A stretch of DNA of 64,000 nucleotides from Acetilactobacillus jinshanensis_A (GCA_043289735.1 CP171343.1:62001-126000); one strand, 5' to 3'. Positions 51,279-60,118 are shown, counted from the first letter of the stretch. Numbers and translations: made by a program. Notes: generated from the letters alone by a model not told the origin.

Positions 51279-52154
51279 GTGAAAAAGATTGTAATCAGGA
51301 TTCCCGCGACCTCATCGAATTTAGGGGCCGGAATTAATTCGCTAGGAATCGCGTTTGCCCTTTATTCAACGGTCATCGTTGAAGAAAAGACGGATCATTG
51401 GCGGGTTAACCATTCATTAAAGGGAATTCCTCATGATTCCAGTAATTTAATTGTTCAAACCATTTTAAGGATTAATCCACGGATTGCGCCCCGTCAGTTA
51501 ACGGTCATGTCAGATATTCCGCAGGCTCATGGTCTAGGTCATAGTACCGCTTCCATTATTGCGGGAATTAAAATCGCTAATGTTTTGGGTCATATGAAGT
51601 TGACGCTGGATCAGCAAATTGACATTGGTAACCGGTTGGTGGGTCATCCTGAATGTATAGCTTCCGGTATTTTAGGTGATTTAACCGCATCCTTTGCTAA
51701 TGGTAAGCGGGTTTCGACCGTTAAGACCCACATGCCTCAGGTCTCCGCTTTGATGTATATTATTCCGCATTATAATAGTAATCATCATAAAGTTTATCCA
51801 ATTAAAAAGGTGCCGTTGCTCGAAATGATTCAATCCATTGACGTTTCTAACGTTTTGATTGCTGCGGTTATGGATAATCGTTGGACGAAGGCTTCCATGA
51901 TGATGGAAAAGGATCCGATTAAGGCTCATCACCGCAAAAAAGGGCTTCATGATTTAAAAGTCATCCGACAGCAAGCCCATAAATTAGGTATTTACGGTAC
52001 TTATTTAAATGGTCAGGGACCTTTGATCGTTACGTTTGGTCAGCGAATTGAATTAAATCGGCTTCATGATCGGTTAAGTGATGATCCAAACTTAAAGGGC
52101 GCAATTCGGATTTTAGATATTGATCGAAACGGAACCACCGTTCGTGGTGAATAA
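51279..52154 (+). CDS. ThrB-like GHMP kinase with altered motifs
   Basis: A 291-aa homoserine-kinase-like protein (IPATSSNLGAGINSLGIAF at the N-terminus). Several family signatures deviate: PGFDSLG is AGINSLG, the ATP loop GLGSSA is GLGHSTA (85-91), GHPDNVAP is GHPECIAS (122-129), and SGAGPT is NGQGPL near residue 252. The fold is probably kept, but kinase activity is in doubt. No other threonine genes are nearby. The start is a GTG at 51279. Confidence 0.7.
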   Translation: MKKIVIRIPATSSNLGAGINSLGIAFALYSTVIVEEKTDHWRVNHSLKGIPHDSSNLIVQTILRINPRIAPRQLTVMSDIPQAHGLGHSTASIIAGIKIANVLGHMKLTLDQQIDIGNRLVGHPECIASGILGDLTASFANGKRVSTVKTHMPQVSALMYIIPHYNSNHHKVYPIKKVPLLEMIQSIDVSNVLIAAVMDNRWTKASMMMEKDPIKAHHRKKGLHDLKVIRQQAHKLGIYGTYLNGQGPLIVTFGQRIELNRLHDRLSDDPNLKGAIRILDIDRNGTTVRGE

Positions 52155-52212
52155 GCCTTTATTTGATAAATAGCTCGAAGTCTGCTATATTAATAACCGT
52201 CAAAGAAATAAT

Positions 52213-52298
52213 GCAGCCATGGCGGAACTGGTAGACGCGCGAGATTAAGGATCTCGTCGGGATTTATCCCGATGGAAGTTCGAATCTTCTTGGCTGCA
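52213..52298 (+). tRNA. tRNA-Leu with AAG anticodon
   Basis: An 86-nt class II tRNA: acceptor GCAGCCA/TGGCTGC, long variable arm CGTCGGGATTTATCCCGATG. The five-pair anticodon stem CGAGA/TCTCG leaves the loop TTAAGGA, so the anticodon is AAG. It would read CUU, and more codons if A34 is converted to inosine. Confidence 0.9.
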
Positions 52299-52326
52299 TA
52301 ATATTTTTTATCTTGTTAATTAATAG

Positions 52327-52581
52327 TGGAGATGGCGGGAATCGAACCCGTGTCCAAACAGCCCTTTATAATACCTTCACGTCGTATGCAAACCAAAACA
52401 TCAACAACAGCCGGCATATGATACTATATTAGCTATCCGGTGTCACTAATACAGGAGCGCTGTTAAATTACGCAGCGATAGCTTCATTATTGTTTGCAGT
52501 TAAACAAAGAAAGTGCGCTTATACGTACGCCTAACGGGCGCAGTACTACTGAGGACTGAATGTCGAATCCTTAACATCCCC
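52327..52581 (-). ncRNA. ssrA: Transfer-messenger RNA (tmRNA)
   Basis: The minus strand holds the 5' end GGGGATGTTAAGGATTCGAC and the 3' end GGTTCGATTCCCGCCATCTCC, which pair as an Ala-type acceptor (GGGGATG with CATCTCC). The tag reading frame GCA AAC AAT AAT GAA GCT ATC GCT GCG TAA (near 52497-52468) encodes ANNNEAIAA. It releases stalled ribosomes with SmpB. Length is about 255 nt without encoded CCA, short for the family. Confidence 0.9.
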
Positions 52582-52626
52582 ATAATGACTACAAGTTTAT
52601 TATATCATATTTAATTTATATGTCAG

Positions 52627-53230
52627 CTAGTAGCCCTTTAAAACGTTATGATTATTGGTCTTTTTATTAGCATCTTTTTGAATTGCGGGTGAAGCGTGCT
52701 TAACCTTGTAATAATAATCGTTTACTTCCACTATCGTTACAGGTAATTAAAGTTAAAATTGGCTGACGAGTATTATGGATAACGTTTAAATCATATGGAC
52801 TAATAATTTTACGAACGTTGATTTTATAGACGTACATTTTTTTCATGTCGGTTAAATAAACTCGAGTTCCCTTATGAGCATGAAAATATAACGGGGTGAA
52901 GAGGGCTGATTTATTAATCATATGGTGGCCAGCTAACGAATAATTACCTTGGCCCATTTTCTCCTGAGCTTTCATAGTACCAGCTGCGAGCATTAACGTT
53001 TGATTATCTATGCCTTTGCCAATTGGTAAATGGAGGCCTACGGAGGGAACCATTATTTGACCGATGACCGGTAAGTTTTTATTATGCATTCGTGCGCTAA
53101 CGACCTGACTCATGGTAACGGGCTTAACTTGGCTCATTAGTGATTAATTAGATATGATTTAACGGGTTCATAACCCAGACAACCAATTGCGATAATAAAG
53201 CAATATTAATTTCCTTTCATAAATAATTTA
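52627..53230 (-). pseudogene. srtA: Class A sortase, broken at both ends
   Basis: Sortase links LPxTG proteins to peptidoglycan. The core frame (52700-53137) has the catalytic His in YSLAGHHMINKS, Cys in LTLITCNDSGSKR and the Arg two residues later in the same motif. The membrane-anchor part (IAIGCLGYEPVKSYLINH) is upstream in another frame, and the C-terminal tail (ASPAIQKDANKKTNNHNVLK) is in a third, ending near 52627. At least two indels split the gene. If it is truly broken, LPxTG anchoring would need another sortase. Confidence 0.75.
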
Positions 53231-53239
53231 GAAAGAAGT

Positions 53240-53494
53240 TTGATAATAATCTTAAGATCACATTTTCGGCGTTCTAATAATCCTCGTTTATGGAAAATGA
53301 GCGGGTTTGTGGATCTTCGAAATTACGGACCGGATATTATGAATCATTATGCCCCTAATAATCGGCGGGCTGTAATCGCTAAGGATGTTAATGTTAATCA
53401 CGTGATTTGGCTAAAGGGACACCTAATGCAGAAGAATCCCGTCGCTTACGTTTACAATGCCTCAAAGCAGGGCTGGGTTAAACTTAGCAAATAA
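53240..53494 (+). CDS. Hypothetical protein, 84 aa
   Basis: A short frame with a TTG start behind AGAAAGAAG. The product is basic (RSHFRRSNNPRLWKMSGFVD) and ends AYVYNASKQGWVKLSK, resembling the last strand of bacterial SH3-like wall-binding repeats. It may be the C-terminal piece of a larger secreted protein. No signal peptide is visible. It is divergent from the sortase. Confidence 0.4.
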   Translation: MIIILRSHFRRSNNPRLWKMSGFVDLRNYGPDIMNHYAPNNRRAVIAKDVNVNHVIWLKGHLMQKNPVAYVYNASKQGWVKLSK

Positions 53495-53513
53495 ATTAAA
53501 GAAGATGTTTTAA

Positions 53514-53855
53514 ATGAACAACAATAACGTTAAAATGAACCCCGATGCTTTGAAACTTCTGACCAATTTGGATGATATTCAGCACGGTATCAATGCGTCC
53601 GGTATTTTTGCACTTCTGGTCCTTCATATGAACGGGAATAACGTTGCTAAAGTGCCAATGGCTATGTTAATTCAGTCCAGTATTCAGAAAGCTCGTTTAA
53701 CTGGGGTTAGATTGAATACCAACGTAAGTTTAGAAAATATGGTTGATAAGACCTCAGATATTTTAGAAAAACATCATATGATTATTTCGGAAAATTTACC
53801 GCTTGGTAAGGGCCTGGTTTGTTATAAAATTAGTTCGAATTTAGTCCAGCTATAA
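53514..53855 (+). CDS. Hypothetical protein, 113 aa
   Basis: A soluble protein with Asn-rich start (MNNNNVKMNPDALKLLTNLD) and helical middle (MAMLIQSSIQKARLTGV). It follows the 84-aa gene by 19 nt with an AAGAAG site. No family recognised. Confidence 0.5.
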   Translation: MNNNNVKMNPDALKLLTNLDDIQHGINASGIFALLVLHMNGNNVAKVPMAMLIQSSIQKARLTGVRLNTNVSLENMVDKTSDILEKHHMIISENLPLGKGLVCYKISSNLVQL

Positions 53856-53892
53856 GTAACTGTAACGGTTTTGTAACTAAATTGAAAAGGGA

Positions 53893-53951
53893 TTGAAAGT
53901 TTAAAAGCCTCGTTTTTATGATATTATTAATAATGCAAACGGGAGGCTTTT
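53893..53951 (+). promoter_or_regulatory. Promoter and inverted repeat before the lysozyme gene
   Basis: TTGAAA (53893-53898), an 18-nt spacer and TATGAT (53917-53922) form a promoter. AAAAGCCTCGTTT (53903-53915) and AAACGGGAGGCTTTT (53937-53951) are inverted copies apart from two extra bases. The left arm fills the spacer and the right arm holds the ribosome site GGGAGG. Confidence 0.5.
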
Positions 53952-53952
53952 A

Positions 53953-54581
53953 ATGAAATCTAAAAATATTTTAAAGATCCTTCTTATTAGTCTAGTTTTT
54001 CTAGCCACTTTGTTAATTGGTGGTAATTTTAAGACTGGACGTTCGGTTCAAGTAAACGCAAGCCGGGCTAATGCTTATGATTTGTCATCTTGGCAAGGGC
54101 GAATTAATAATCATCAAGCTCACGGATTAAGACATGAAGTTAATTTTGTTATTTTACGGGCTCAATACGGTAAAACTTATCAGGATTCAGAATTTCAGCA
54201 TAGTGCTAATGAAATGACTAAGAATAATGTACCATACGGTGCTTATAGTTATAGTATGTATCGTAATCATCATCAGGCTAAAAACGAAGCTACCTCCTTG
54301 TATAATCGGGCTCCGCAAGCTAATTTTTACGTTAACGATATTGAAGAAAATGATGCGGGGCGTAGAATCGCTTCAGCTACAAAATCTTGGGCTGATCAAA
54401 TGAAACGATTAACCACCAAGCCCGTGGTCATTTATAGTATGCTAATTTCATTGGTTATAAATATGATCTTTGGCAATACACCAGTAGTCATTATAGTAAA
54501 GCCTTAGGTAAAACGAATGATGCCTCGATTTTAACGGGTAATAAGCCGCTGAGTTTTTGGATTGGTTTATTTATAAGGTAG
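53953..54581 (+). pseudogene. Secreted GH25 lysozyme-like muramidase, frameshifted
   Basis: It has an N-terminal signal (ILKILLISLVFLATLLIGG) followed by a GH25 domain: the first catalytic Asp in AYDLSSWQGRIN (near residue 42), LRAQYGKTYQD, and the second acidic pair in NFYVNDIEENDA. The frame breaks near 54440; the other frame continues ANFIGYKYDLWQYTSSHYSK, the usual GH25 end, to a stop at 54581. It would cleave peptidoglycan. The 3' end overlaps the opposing gene by 15 nt. No wall-binding domain remains. Confidence 0.75.
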
Positions 54582-55102
54582 TTGAGCGATTCCTAGATCG
54601 ACATTCTTATGCAGATGAGGATGTCTTATAATTTGATAAATTAAATCAGCAACGCTAGATGGCGAAACGGTACTATCATTAACTGGCTGAGCATTTTTAA
54701 CGACTTTATAACTGATTAAGTCATTGCGATTAAGTTTAGCTCTATGAATGATGGTATAACGAATCCCACTTTGTTTGACCATCTTGCAAGCTTCACTAAT
54801 TTGAAATAAGCATGGGCTTGCTTTAATTCAATATAAACCGTGTCGAACCCCTGAGATTTTATTAAATTAGCTAGAGCTGATTCATTTTTAAGATTAACGT
54901 TAAAAATAATCTCACGAGTGGTACTTGATTTATTAACCGTATTAGGCTTTTCGGTAACGATACCGATTTGATCTTTAGAATTGCGTTGGGTGATAATTCG
55001 GTTCCGAAGCTGAACCGTAACGGGACTAGGATTAATAACCATTAAAACGGTGTGAATGACGTTTTTAACTTGAGTTGGTTTAGTTTGACGATCTTTACTC
55101 AT
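54567..55102 (-). pseudogene. Hypothetical protein, frameshifted
   Basis: Two minus-strand frames join near 54790 into one protein of about 180 aa: MSKDRQTKPTQVKNVIHTVL at the start, then REIIFNVNLKNESALANLI, IELKQAHAYFKLVKLA, and in the second frame GIRYTIIHRAKLNRNDL and SVADLIYQIIRHPHLHKN. It has no clear membrane or signal segment. I do not recognise it. A TTAGGAGG-like site stands before ATG 55102. Confidence 0.5.
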
Positions 55103-55233
55103 GTTAATCCTCCTATTACTACTTATATTTTAGCTGAAATTAATGTAGATTAAAACCAAATTAATAATTAGCCAACGGCTCCGAACAAGGTATAATATAA
55201 ATGAGAAATCTTTTTAGATGAGGTTATTTATAT

Positions 55234-55866
55234 ATGAAAAAATTTGGGTTTACTTTAATTATTATGATCTTAATAATGATTGGAGCGGATGAATACGCAA
55301 ATCGGCATCGTCTGCCCAAGCTAAAAGCACCTGGGGATGTATCCCGTGAAACTCATCAAGTTACGATTACGCACCCTATTCATTATCACGGCTATTTTAA
55401 TTCAAAGAATAAAGCCGATTACCTTCGCGATATTCGCATTCGAGCACTTCATGATATTAATCATGAACGAGCTAAACGGGATTTGCCAACGTTAAAACTT
55501 GATCCCTCCTTAAATAATGTCGCAAGCTTACGAGCAACGCAAGCTAATCAGAATTTTAATCATTATAATCAGTCAGGTCAGGCGTTAAGTGCAATTGACG
55601 CTGCTAAGCTACACGTTAGTTCTAGTTATTTAGACGCTCGGACACATTTATCTGAATGTCTGTCGGAGCAAGAGGGTGACGTTGATAATACTGCAGTTCA
55701 AGTTGCTCATAGTGCCGTGAACGGCATGATTTATCATGACGCTGGTTCTCACTGGGGCCATCGTAAAATTTTGTTAGATCCAAAGAATCGCTCAATTGGG
55801 ATTATGGCTTATATCGATAAGGCTAAGGATAATAAAGTTGTGGTTGCTTATGAACTTAAAAATTAG
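55234..55866 (+). CDS. Secreted CAP-domain protein
   Basis: A 210-aa protein with an N-terminal signal or anchor (FGFTLIIMILIMIGAD) and a CAP/SCP-like domain (INHERAKRDLPTLKLDPSLN near residue 77; SHWGHRKILLDPKNRSIGIM near 172). Bacterial CAP proteins are extracellular and of unclear function. A TATAAT box lies about 40 nt upstream. Its stop is followed by a decayed Asn/Gln-rich stretch leading into the next gene. Confidence 0.8.
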   Translation: MKKFGFTLIIMILIMIGADEYANRHRLPKLKAPGDVSRETHQVTITHPIHYHGYFNSKNKADYLRDIRIRALHDINHERAKRDLPTLKLDPSLNNVASLRATQANQNFNHYNQSGQALSAIDAAKLHVSSSYLDARTHLSECLSEQEGDVDNTAVQVAHSAVNGMIYHDAGSHWGHRKILLDPKNRSIGIMAYIDKAKDNKVVVAYELKN

Positions 55867-55926
55867 GTACTAATAATTCCACTAATCAGAATCATCAGCA
55901 GACGACCTAAATCATCATCAGTCATA

Positions 55927-56757
55927 ATGAAAACAAAAAATAAGCAAAATAATGAAAAATTAAATAATAAGCGAAACATTAATCAATTTTATTCACCGCA
56001 GGGATTGGTAGTTAACGGTCGTTACGCTTATGTGATTACAAATGCTACCAATAGTTATGAAAGAAGTCATAGTAACGATACTGACAGTAATCGGCAAGCT
56101 CCAGCAAGTTACATTAATGGGGATAATGGTGCTAATCAAATTATCAGAATTGATTTAAAACATCACGTCAAGGATTATAATAACAATATAAGAGCAGCTC
56201 GCCGAAACGTTAAGGTCGGCCCTGTCTTTTACGGTGGTCATGGCCAAGGCTTAGCATTTAATCCAAATTCTAAGCAACTTTGGCTGTTGGATAATAAAGC
56301 TGGCCAGGTTAATAAAACCGCAGCTAGTTTAATTAATTTACGGACGTTGACCCCTCAATTACGGATTAACTTCCATTTTGGTGACACGACCATCGGTGAT
56401 GACTTGGCTTTTGATGAGCAAGGAAAAGCCCTTAACGTAACCGAAGCTGGCAGTGACAGCTTTGCTAATATGAAATTAATTAAGCAAGCACTGCGCTGGG
56501 CCCCTAGTAATGTGATTCAAAGTCTAACTTATAATAGCCGAAATAATCGATTATACATTTTAGGTGACGGTTCGATTACTTCAATTCCAGTTAATCGACT
56601 GGGCCGTTTGACGTAAAAAGACGTTTGGAATACTAAAATTGATTCGACGCGTGAATTAGAAGGCTTGGCATTTGATAAACGAGGTAATGGTTACTTACTG
56701 ACCAATCGCTCGCCAGAGATATTAATGGCAAAGTATAATGGCCGATTACATTTTTAA
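55927..56757 (+). pseudogene. Beta-propeller-like extracellular protein with in-frame stop
   Basis: The frame from ATG 55927 holds repeated blade-like units (FYSPQGLVVNGRYAYVITNA, GHGQGLAFNPNSKQLWLLDN, VIQSLTYNSRNNRLYILG). A TAA at 56614-56616 interrupts it, yet the same frame goes on for 46 codons (RELEGLAFDKRGNGYLLTNR) to a second TAA at 56755. It has no signal peptide; N-rich coding-like sequence upstream (55867-55926, NNSTNQNHQQTT) suggests the export part was lost. The ligand is unknown. Confidence 0.55.
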
Positions 56758-56783
56758 ATTAATAAAGGAAGTATCAAATAATA

Positions 56784-57102
56784 ATGAATCAATCATTGCT
56801 AAAAACTTTTAAACGATTATTAAAAAACGCTAATAAATTTACGGATATTAATAATTGGTTATATCAGCATCCCCAGGTCTTACGAAAATACGGTGTAATT
56901 AATGGGGAAGTTGCTACCAATGAATTAAAGAGGTTGCTGAACATCAAATTAGCGCCAGTCATTATGCCGGTGCCATGGCAACTTTGAGAAAGCTGAACGA
57001 TTTACGGACCGAATCCTTTTACGATGATAATAGTTATGAACACGTCTCTTTAGATGAATTAAAGCGCCGGATCTTTCACCCGGAATTAATTTTAAAATCT
57101 TA
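56784..57102 (+). pseudogene. Hypothetical protein of about 105 aa, frameshifted
   Basis: The first frame (MNQSLLKTFKRLLKNANKFT, stop at 56987) shifts near 56930 to EVAEHQISASHYAGAMATLR and DELKRRIFHPELILKS, ending at 57102. It is a small helical protein of unknown family. An AAAGGAAG site precedes the ATG. Confidence 0.45.
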
Positions 57103-57143
57103 AATTTAATTCAGTTTAAATTAATTAGAAAGAAGGTGAAATT

Positions 57144-57914
57144 ATGGTTAAACATGCGGTTAGTAATAATATTAAGTGTCCATTCTGCGGAACTACTTTT
57201 TATCGTAGTGATTTATCATACGTTTGTAGCCGATTTTATTTAAAGCGGTTAAAAAATCGTTTGGAAATTTATCCGTTAGGTAAAAACGTTGCTGCGAGTC
57301 CTAAATTAAAGCAGCAGCATCCCGAATTATTACGGCTTGAAATGTCAGCATGTCCAAATTGTCATCGGATCACGGTTCGTGCCGTTGGAATCGGTGATCA
57401 ATATCCTCACCATCGTGTGTTTAATATTTATCCCCGGTTTAATGCTGACCCGCTTCCGAAATACGTTCCTGATCAGATTCGTCAGGATTATAAAGAAGCC
57501 AACGAAGTGTACGAAATGAGTCCTAATTCCGCTGCTATGTTAGCTCGCCGAATTTTAGAAGAAATTCTGGCTGATTTTTATCATATTCAAGAGGGCGACC
57601 TATATCACGACTTAGATCGGTTACGTCAAACTAGAAATAATCCTCGAGTTTGGCAAGCGATCGATTCAATTCGTCGGCTTGGTAATATCGGTGCTCACCA
57701 GACCGAGAACGTGGATAACGTCTTTGGTAACGTTAGCGTTAAAGGTGCTAAAGAAATTATCGGCTTAATTCGAATGGTCATTCATGATACTTACGTTGAA
57801 GATCATTTAAGTCGGCATTTAGAAAAGAGCGTGATTCGCAGCGCCAAGAAGTTGCATTATCAGCCGCATTATTATCCTTCTGACGAAACAACGACGTTCG
57901 ACAAGACATGGTAA
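57144..57914 (+). CDS. DUF4145-domain protein with zinc ribbon
   Basis: A 256-aa protein with an N-terminal zinc-binding part (CPFCGTTFYRSDLSYVC near residue 13, CPNCHRITVRA near 73) and a C-terminal DUF4145 helical domain (YVPDQIRQDYKEANEVYEMS, then SAAMLARRILEEILADFYHI, and IRRLGNIGAHQ). DUF4145 occurs alone and in restriction or nuclease proteins and is related to HEPN-type domains; the function here is unknown. RNase-like HEPN residues (RxxxxH) are not obvious. It may be a regulator. Confidence 0.8.
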   Translation: MVKHAVSNNIKCPFCGTTFYRSDLSYVCSRFYLKRLKNRLEIYPLGKNVAASPKLKQQHPELLRLEMSACPNCHRITVRAVGIGDQYPHHRVFNIYPRFNADPLPKYVPDQIRQDYKEANEVYEMSPNSAAMLARRILEEILADFYHIQEGDLYHDLDRLRQTRNNPRVWQAIDSIRRLGNIGAHQTENVDNVFGNVSVKGAKEIIGLIRMVIHDTYVEDHLSRHLEKSVIRSAKKLHYQPHYYPSDETTTFDKTW

Positions 57915-57979
57915 AAAGAGTAAAGTTAAAGATAAGAGTTTTACCATTATTCAAGGTAAATAGATAAGGACTGAACACG

Positions 57980-58192
57980 ATGTCAATTCTAGTTGAAGCT
58001 TATACTAGAAATCTAGTTTTTTTTGGTGCTATGGATGCTTTAGTTGCAATTTGGGGATTGTATGGCTTTACTAAGGTGATTGATCACCAAAGTACTAGAT
58101 CCGATCGAATTAAAGGTCTTGGGATTGTAGTTATCGCAATTATTTTATTAGTAATCGTTAATCTCTTGGCCATTCATTTTACGCATAAATAA
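57980..58192 (+). CDS. Small two-helix membrane protein
   Basis: A 70-aa protein with two hydrophobic segments (VFFGAMDALVAIWGLYGF and GIVVIAIILLVIVNLLAI) separated by a charged loop. It has its own terminator. Function unknown. Confidence 0.6.
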   Translation: MSILVEAYTRNLVFFGAMDALVAIWGLYGFTKVIDHQSTRSDRIKGLGIVVIAIILLVIVNLLAIHFTHK

Positions 58193-58205
58193 AATAATGT
58201 ATAAA

Positions 58206-58238
58206 AAAGCATCACTTTAAACGTGATGCTTTCTTTTT
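58206..58238 (+). terminator. Terminator after the small membrane protein
   Basis: AAAGCATCAC (58206-58215) and GTGATGCTTT (58223-58232) form a perfect stem before a T-rich tail. Confidence 0.85.
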
Positions 58239-58250
58239 GGAGGCGAAACT

Positions 58251-58577
58251 ATGTCTCAGCAGATTCCAATCAGTAAACAGACTAGTTATCAATCGGTAAT
58301 TCATGCAATTCATAAATTACATTATTCTAAGATGGAAGCTCACGTGATGATGTATCTGATTTTCTTAATTATGAGTAAAGGTCAGTATGACCAGGCTGCT
58401 CGGGAGTATTTTACGTTTTTTAATCCGCAGCCGTTAGCTAAGCATGATCATGTATCATTACATTCGGTCAAGGTAGCCTTTAAGCAGCTGCTGGGCCACG
58501 GTGATATTAGGGTTAACGATCGTCAGCACGCTAAGAATCAGGTCTTTTTGGTCCGTTTTCGGGTCGTTAAGAACTAA
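58251..58577 (+). CDS. Hypothetical protein, 108 aa, overlapping an opposite gene
   Basis: It starts with TTTTTGGAGGCGAA before the ATG, a strong ribosome site (58234-58247), and encodes MSQQIPISKQTSYQSVIHAI to VFLVRFRVVKN. The family is unknown. Its last 40 codons overlap the opposite gene at 58458 by 120 nt; both frames have codon use normal for this genome there. Confidence 0.6.
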   Translation: MSQQIPISKQTSYQSVIHAIHKLHYSKMEAHVMMYLIFLIMSKGQYDQAAREYFTFFNPQPLAKHDHVSLHSVKVAFKQLLGHGDIRVNDRQHAKNQVFLVRFRVVKN

Positions 58578-59111
58578 ATTTTTGGTGATTTGCTGCCGAA
58601 GGGCCTTAAGCTGGGCAGCGCTTAAAGCGAAGGTCTGGTTTAAGGCGTTAACGTCGTGCTGCTGAGCCTTGATTTCAATCTTAAAGGCGTTGGAAAAATC
58701 GTCTTTGATCAGTGTGAGGTAGACCAGCCCGCTTTGGCGAGCGTTATCGCTATACGCAGCGCCTTTAACGTTAATGGCGGCTTTTACGTTGTCTTTGGGA
58801 TGTTTGGACTGGGATAGTTTAGGGCTGAAGCTGGTTGACGTTAAGTAATAACGAGCTCGGTTGCCAAATTTAGATTCTGGGAAGAGGACCCGGTGCTGTT
58901 TGTCGACCCCGATGTAGCGAACGTGATGATATCGATCCATTCCGATTTTATCCAGGGGATTAAATTCGTTTCTAACCAGGCCAATTCCTTGGTAGTGAAC
59001 TAGGTCGTCCGGCGCGATTTGAATTAGATGCTGAAGTCTTTTCTTATTAAGGTAGTGGAGATAATAAAAGAAGGCCGCTAAAATTACGATTAAAATAATT
59101 ACGAGTAACAT
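58458..59111 (-). CDS. Membrane-anchored hypothetical protein, 217 aa
   Basis: An N-terminal helix (MLLVIILIVILAAFFYYLHY) anchors a soluble domain (RARYYLTSTSFSPKLSQS, NVKGAAYSDNARQSGLVYL). An AGAAAG-type site precedes ATG 59111. The C-terminal 40 codons lie antisense to the gene at 58251-58577. Unknown function. Confidence 0.6.
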   Translation of the reverse strand: MLLVIILIVILAAFFYYLHYLNKKRLQHLIQIAPDDLVHYQGIGLVRNEFNPLDKIGMDRYHHVRYIGVDKQHRVLFPESKFGNRARYYLTSTSFSPKLSQSKHPKDNVKAAINVKGAAYSDNARQSGLVYLTLIKDDFSNAFKIEIKAQQHDVNALNQTFALSAAQLKALRQQITKNLVLNDPKTDQKDLILSVLTIVNPNITVAQQLLKGYLDRM

Positions 59112-59204
59112 AAAATAGACTTCTTTCTGAAAGGCATTTAATCATTTTCGCTATTATTATACTATAAGTATCACGTTATTTATCAAGGAAATGAAGGAAT
59201 TAAC

Positions 59205-59633
59205 TTGTCGATTTTATCAAAATTTATTAAAGCTAATCATCATTATAATTTAGCGATTGACCAATTAGATAAACATAAATATCAAGAAGCCTTAAATGAA
59301 TTTAACCAGAACGTTGCAGTTAATCCTCGCTATACATTAGCGTTTATTAACCGTGGAAAACTACGGCAGCAACATTTACATCAGTTTAACGAAGCAACTG
59401 ACGATTATGAACGGGCCCTTAAATTAGATCCGCATGATAACCAGACCCGTTATCGATTAGCGGTCCTTTATCAAACGATGGGTCAGTATCAAAAAAGTGC
59501 TCATCATTTTTGCTACATCTTAAAGGACGTTAATTGGACGAAAAAAAACGGTGCTTCAAAAGCGTTGCGTGATTTCAAGACTAAACGTTATCAATCCGCA
59601 ACGTTAAGATGCACCGGATTTTATCATCACTAG
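59205..59633 (+). CDS. Tetratricopeptide-repeat protein, 142 aa
   Basis: Three TPR units are visible (DKHKYQEALNEFNQNVAVNP near residue 22, NEATDDYERALKLDPHDNQT near 60, LAVLYQTMGQYQKSAHHFCY near 85). The start is a TTG at 59205 after AAGGAA. The end (KTKRYQSATLRCTGFYHH) looks irregular and may be frameshifted. Likely a protein-binding adaptor. Confidence 0.65.
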   Translation: MSILSKFIKANHHYNLAIDQLDKHKYQEALNEFNQNVAVNPRYTLAFINRGKLRQQHLHQFNEATDDYERALKLDPHDNQTRYRLAVLYQTMGQYQKSAHHFCYILKDVNWTKKNGASKALRDFKTKRYQSATLRCTGFYHH

Positions 59634-59640
59634 ATTTTCA

Positions 59641-60011
59641 TTAAGTTCCTTTGACAACTACGAATTCGTTAACGGTCAATGGGTTGTGTGATCCCTTAAT
59701 TTTATAGATCTGGTCACTATGGACTCCGCGAACCATAATGGGGCTTTTTTAGATTTTAAATTTGAAATTTCTTGTTTAAGGTTCATAATTTCTGTCTCGT
59801 TTTGACTAGGTAACGAACTTCGGGTTCTAGAAAGTTTAGTGGATCCGTAACTAAGAATAATTACGCTGGCCAATAATGCTAAAATAGATAGTGAAAACCA
59901 TTTAAACGCGGCTTCTGAATTATTAAAATTGACGAAGAACCAGACCACGAACAGAATTAGAGAAATTCCGCCTAGGTCAAAACTAAGGTTAAATAATAAA
60001 CTGGTACTCAT
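59641..60011 (-). pseudogene. Hypothetical membrane protein, frameshifted
   Basis: Two helices (LGGISLILFVVWFFVNF, FSLSILALLASVIILSYG), then a coiled-coil segment (NETEIMNLKQEISNLKSKK). The ORF as given ends at 59676, but after a one-base change near 59745 a better end is read: IMVRGVHSDQIYKIKG and NPLTVNEFVVVKGT, stopping at 59641. Function unknown. Confidence 0.5.
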
Positions 60012-60118
60012 TTTTATAAAACACCTTACCGTTTTGTATTATGTATTTTTAAATTAAGAGTAAATTAATTATACAGCGATTTGGGGATTAAAGCTATATT
60101 TTATATGAGGTGATTAAT

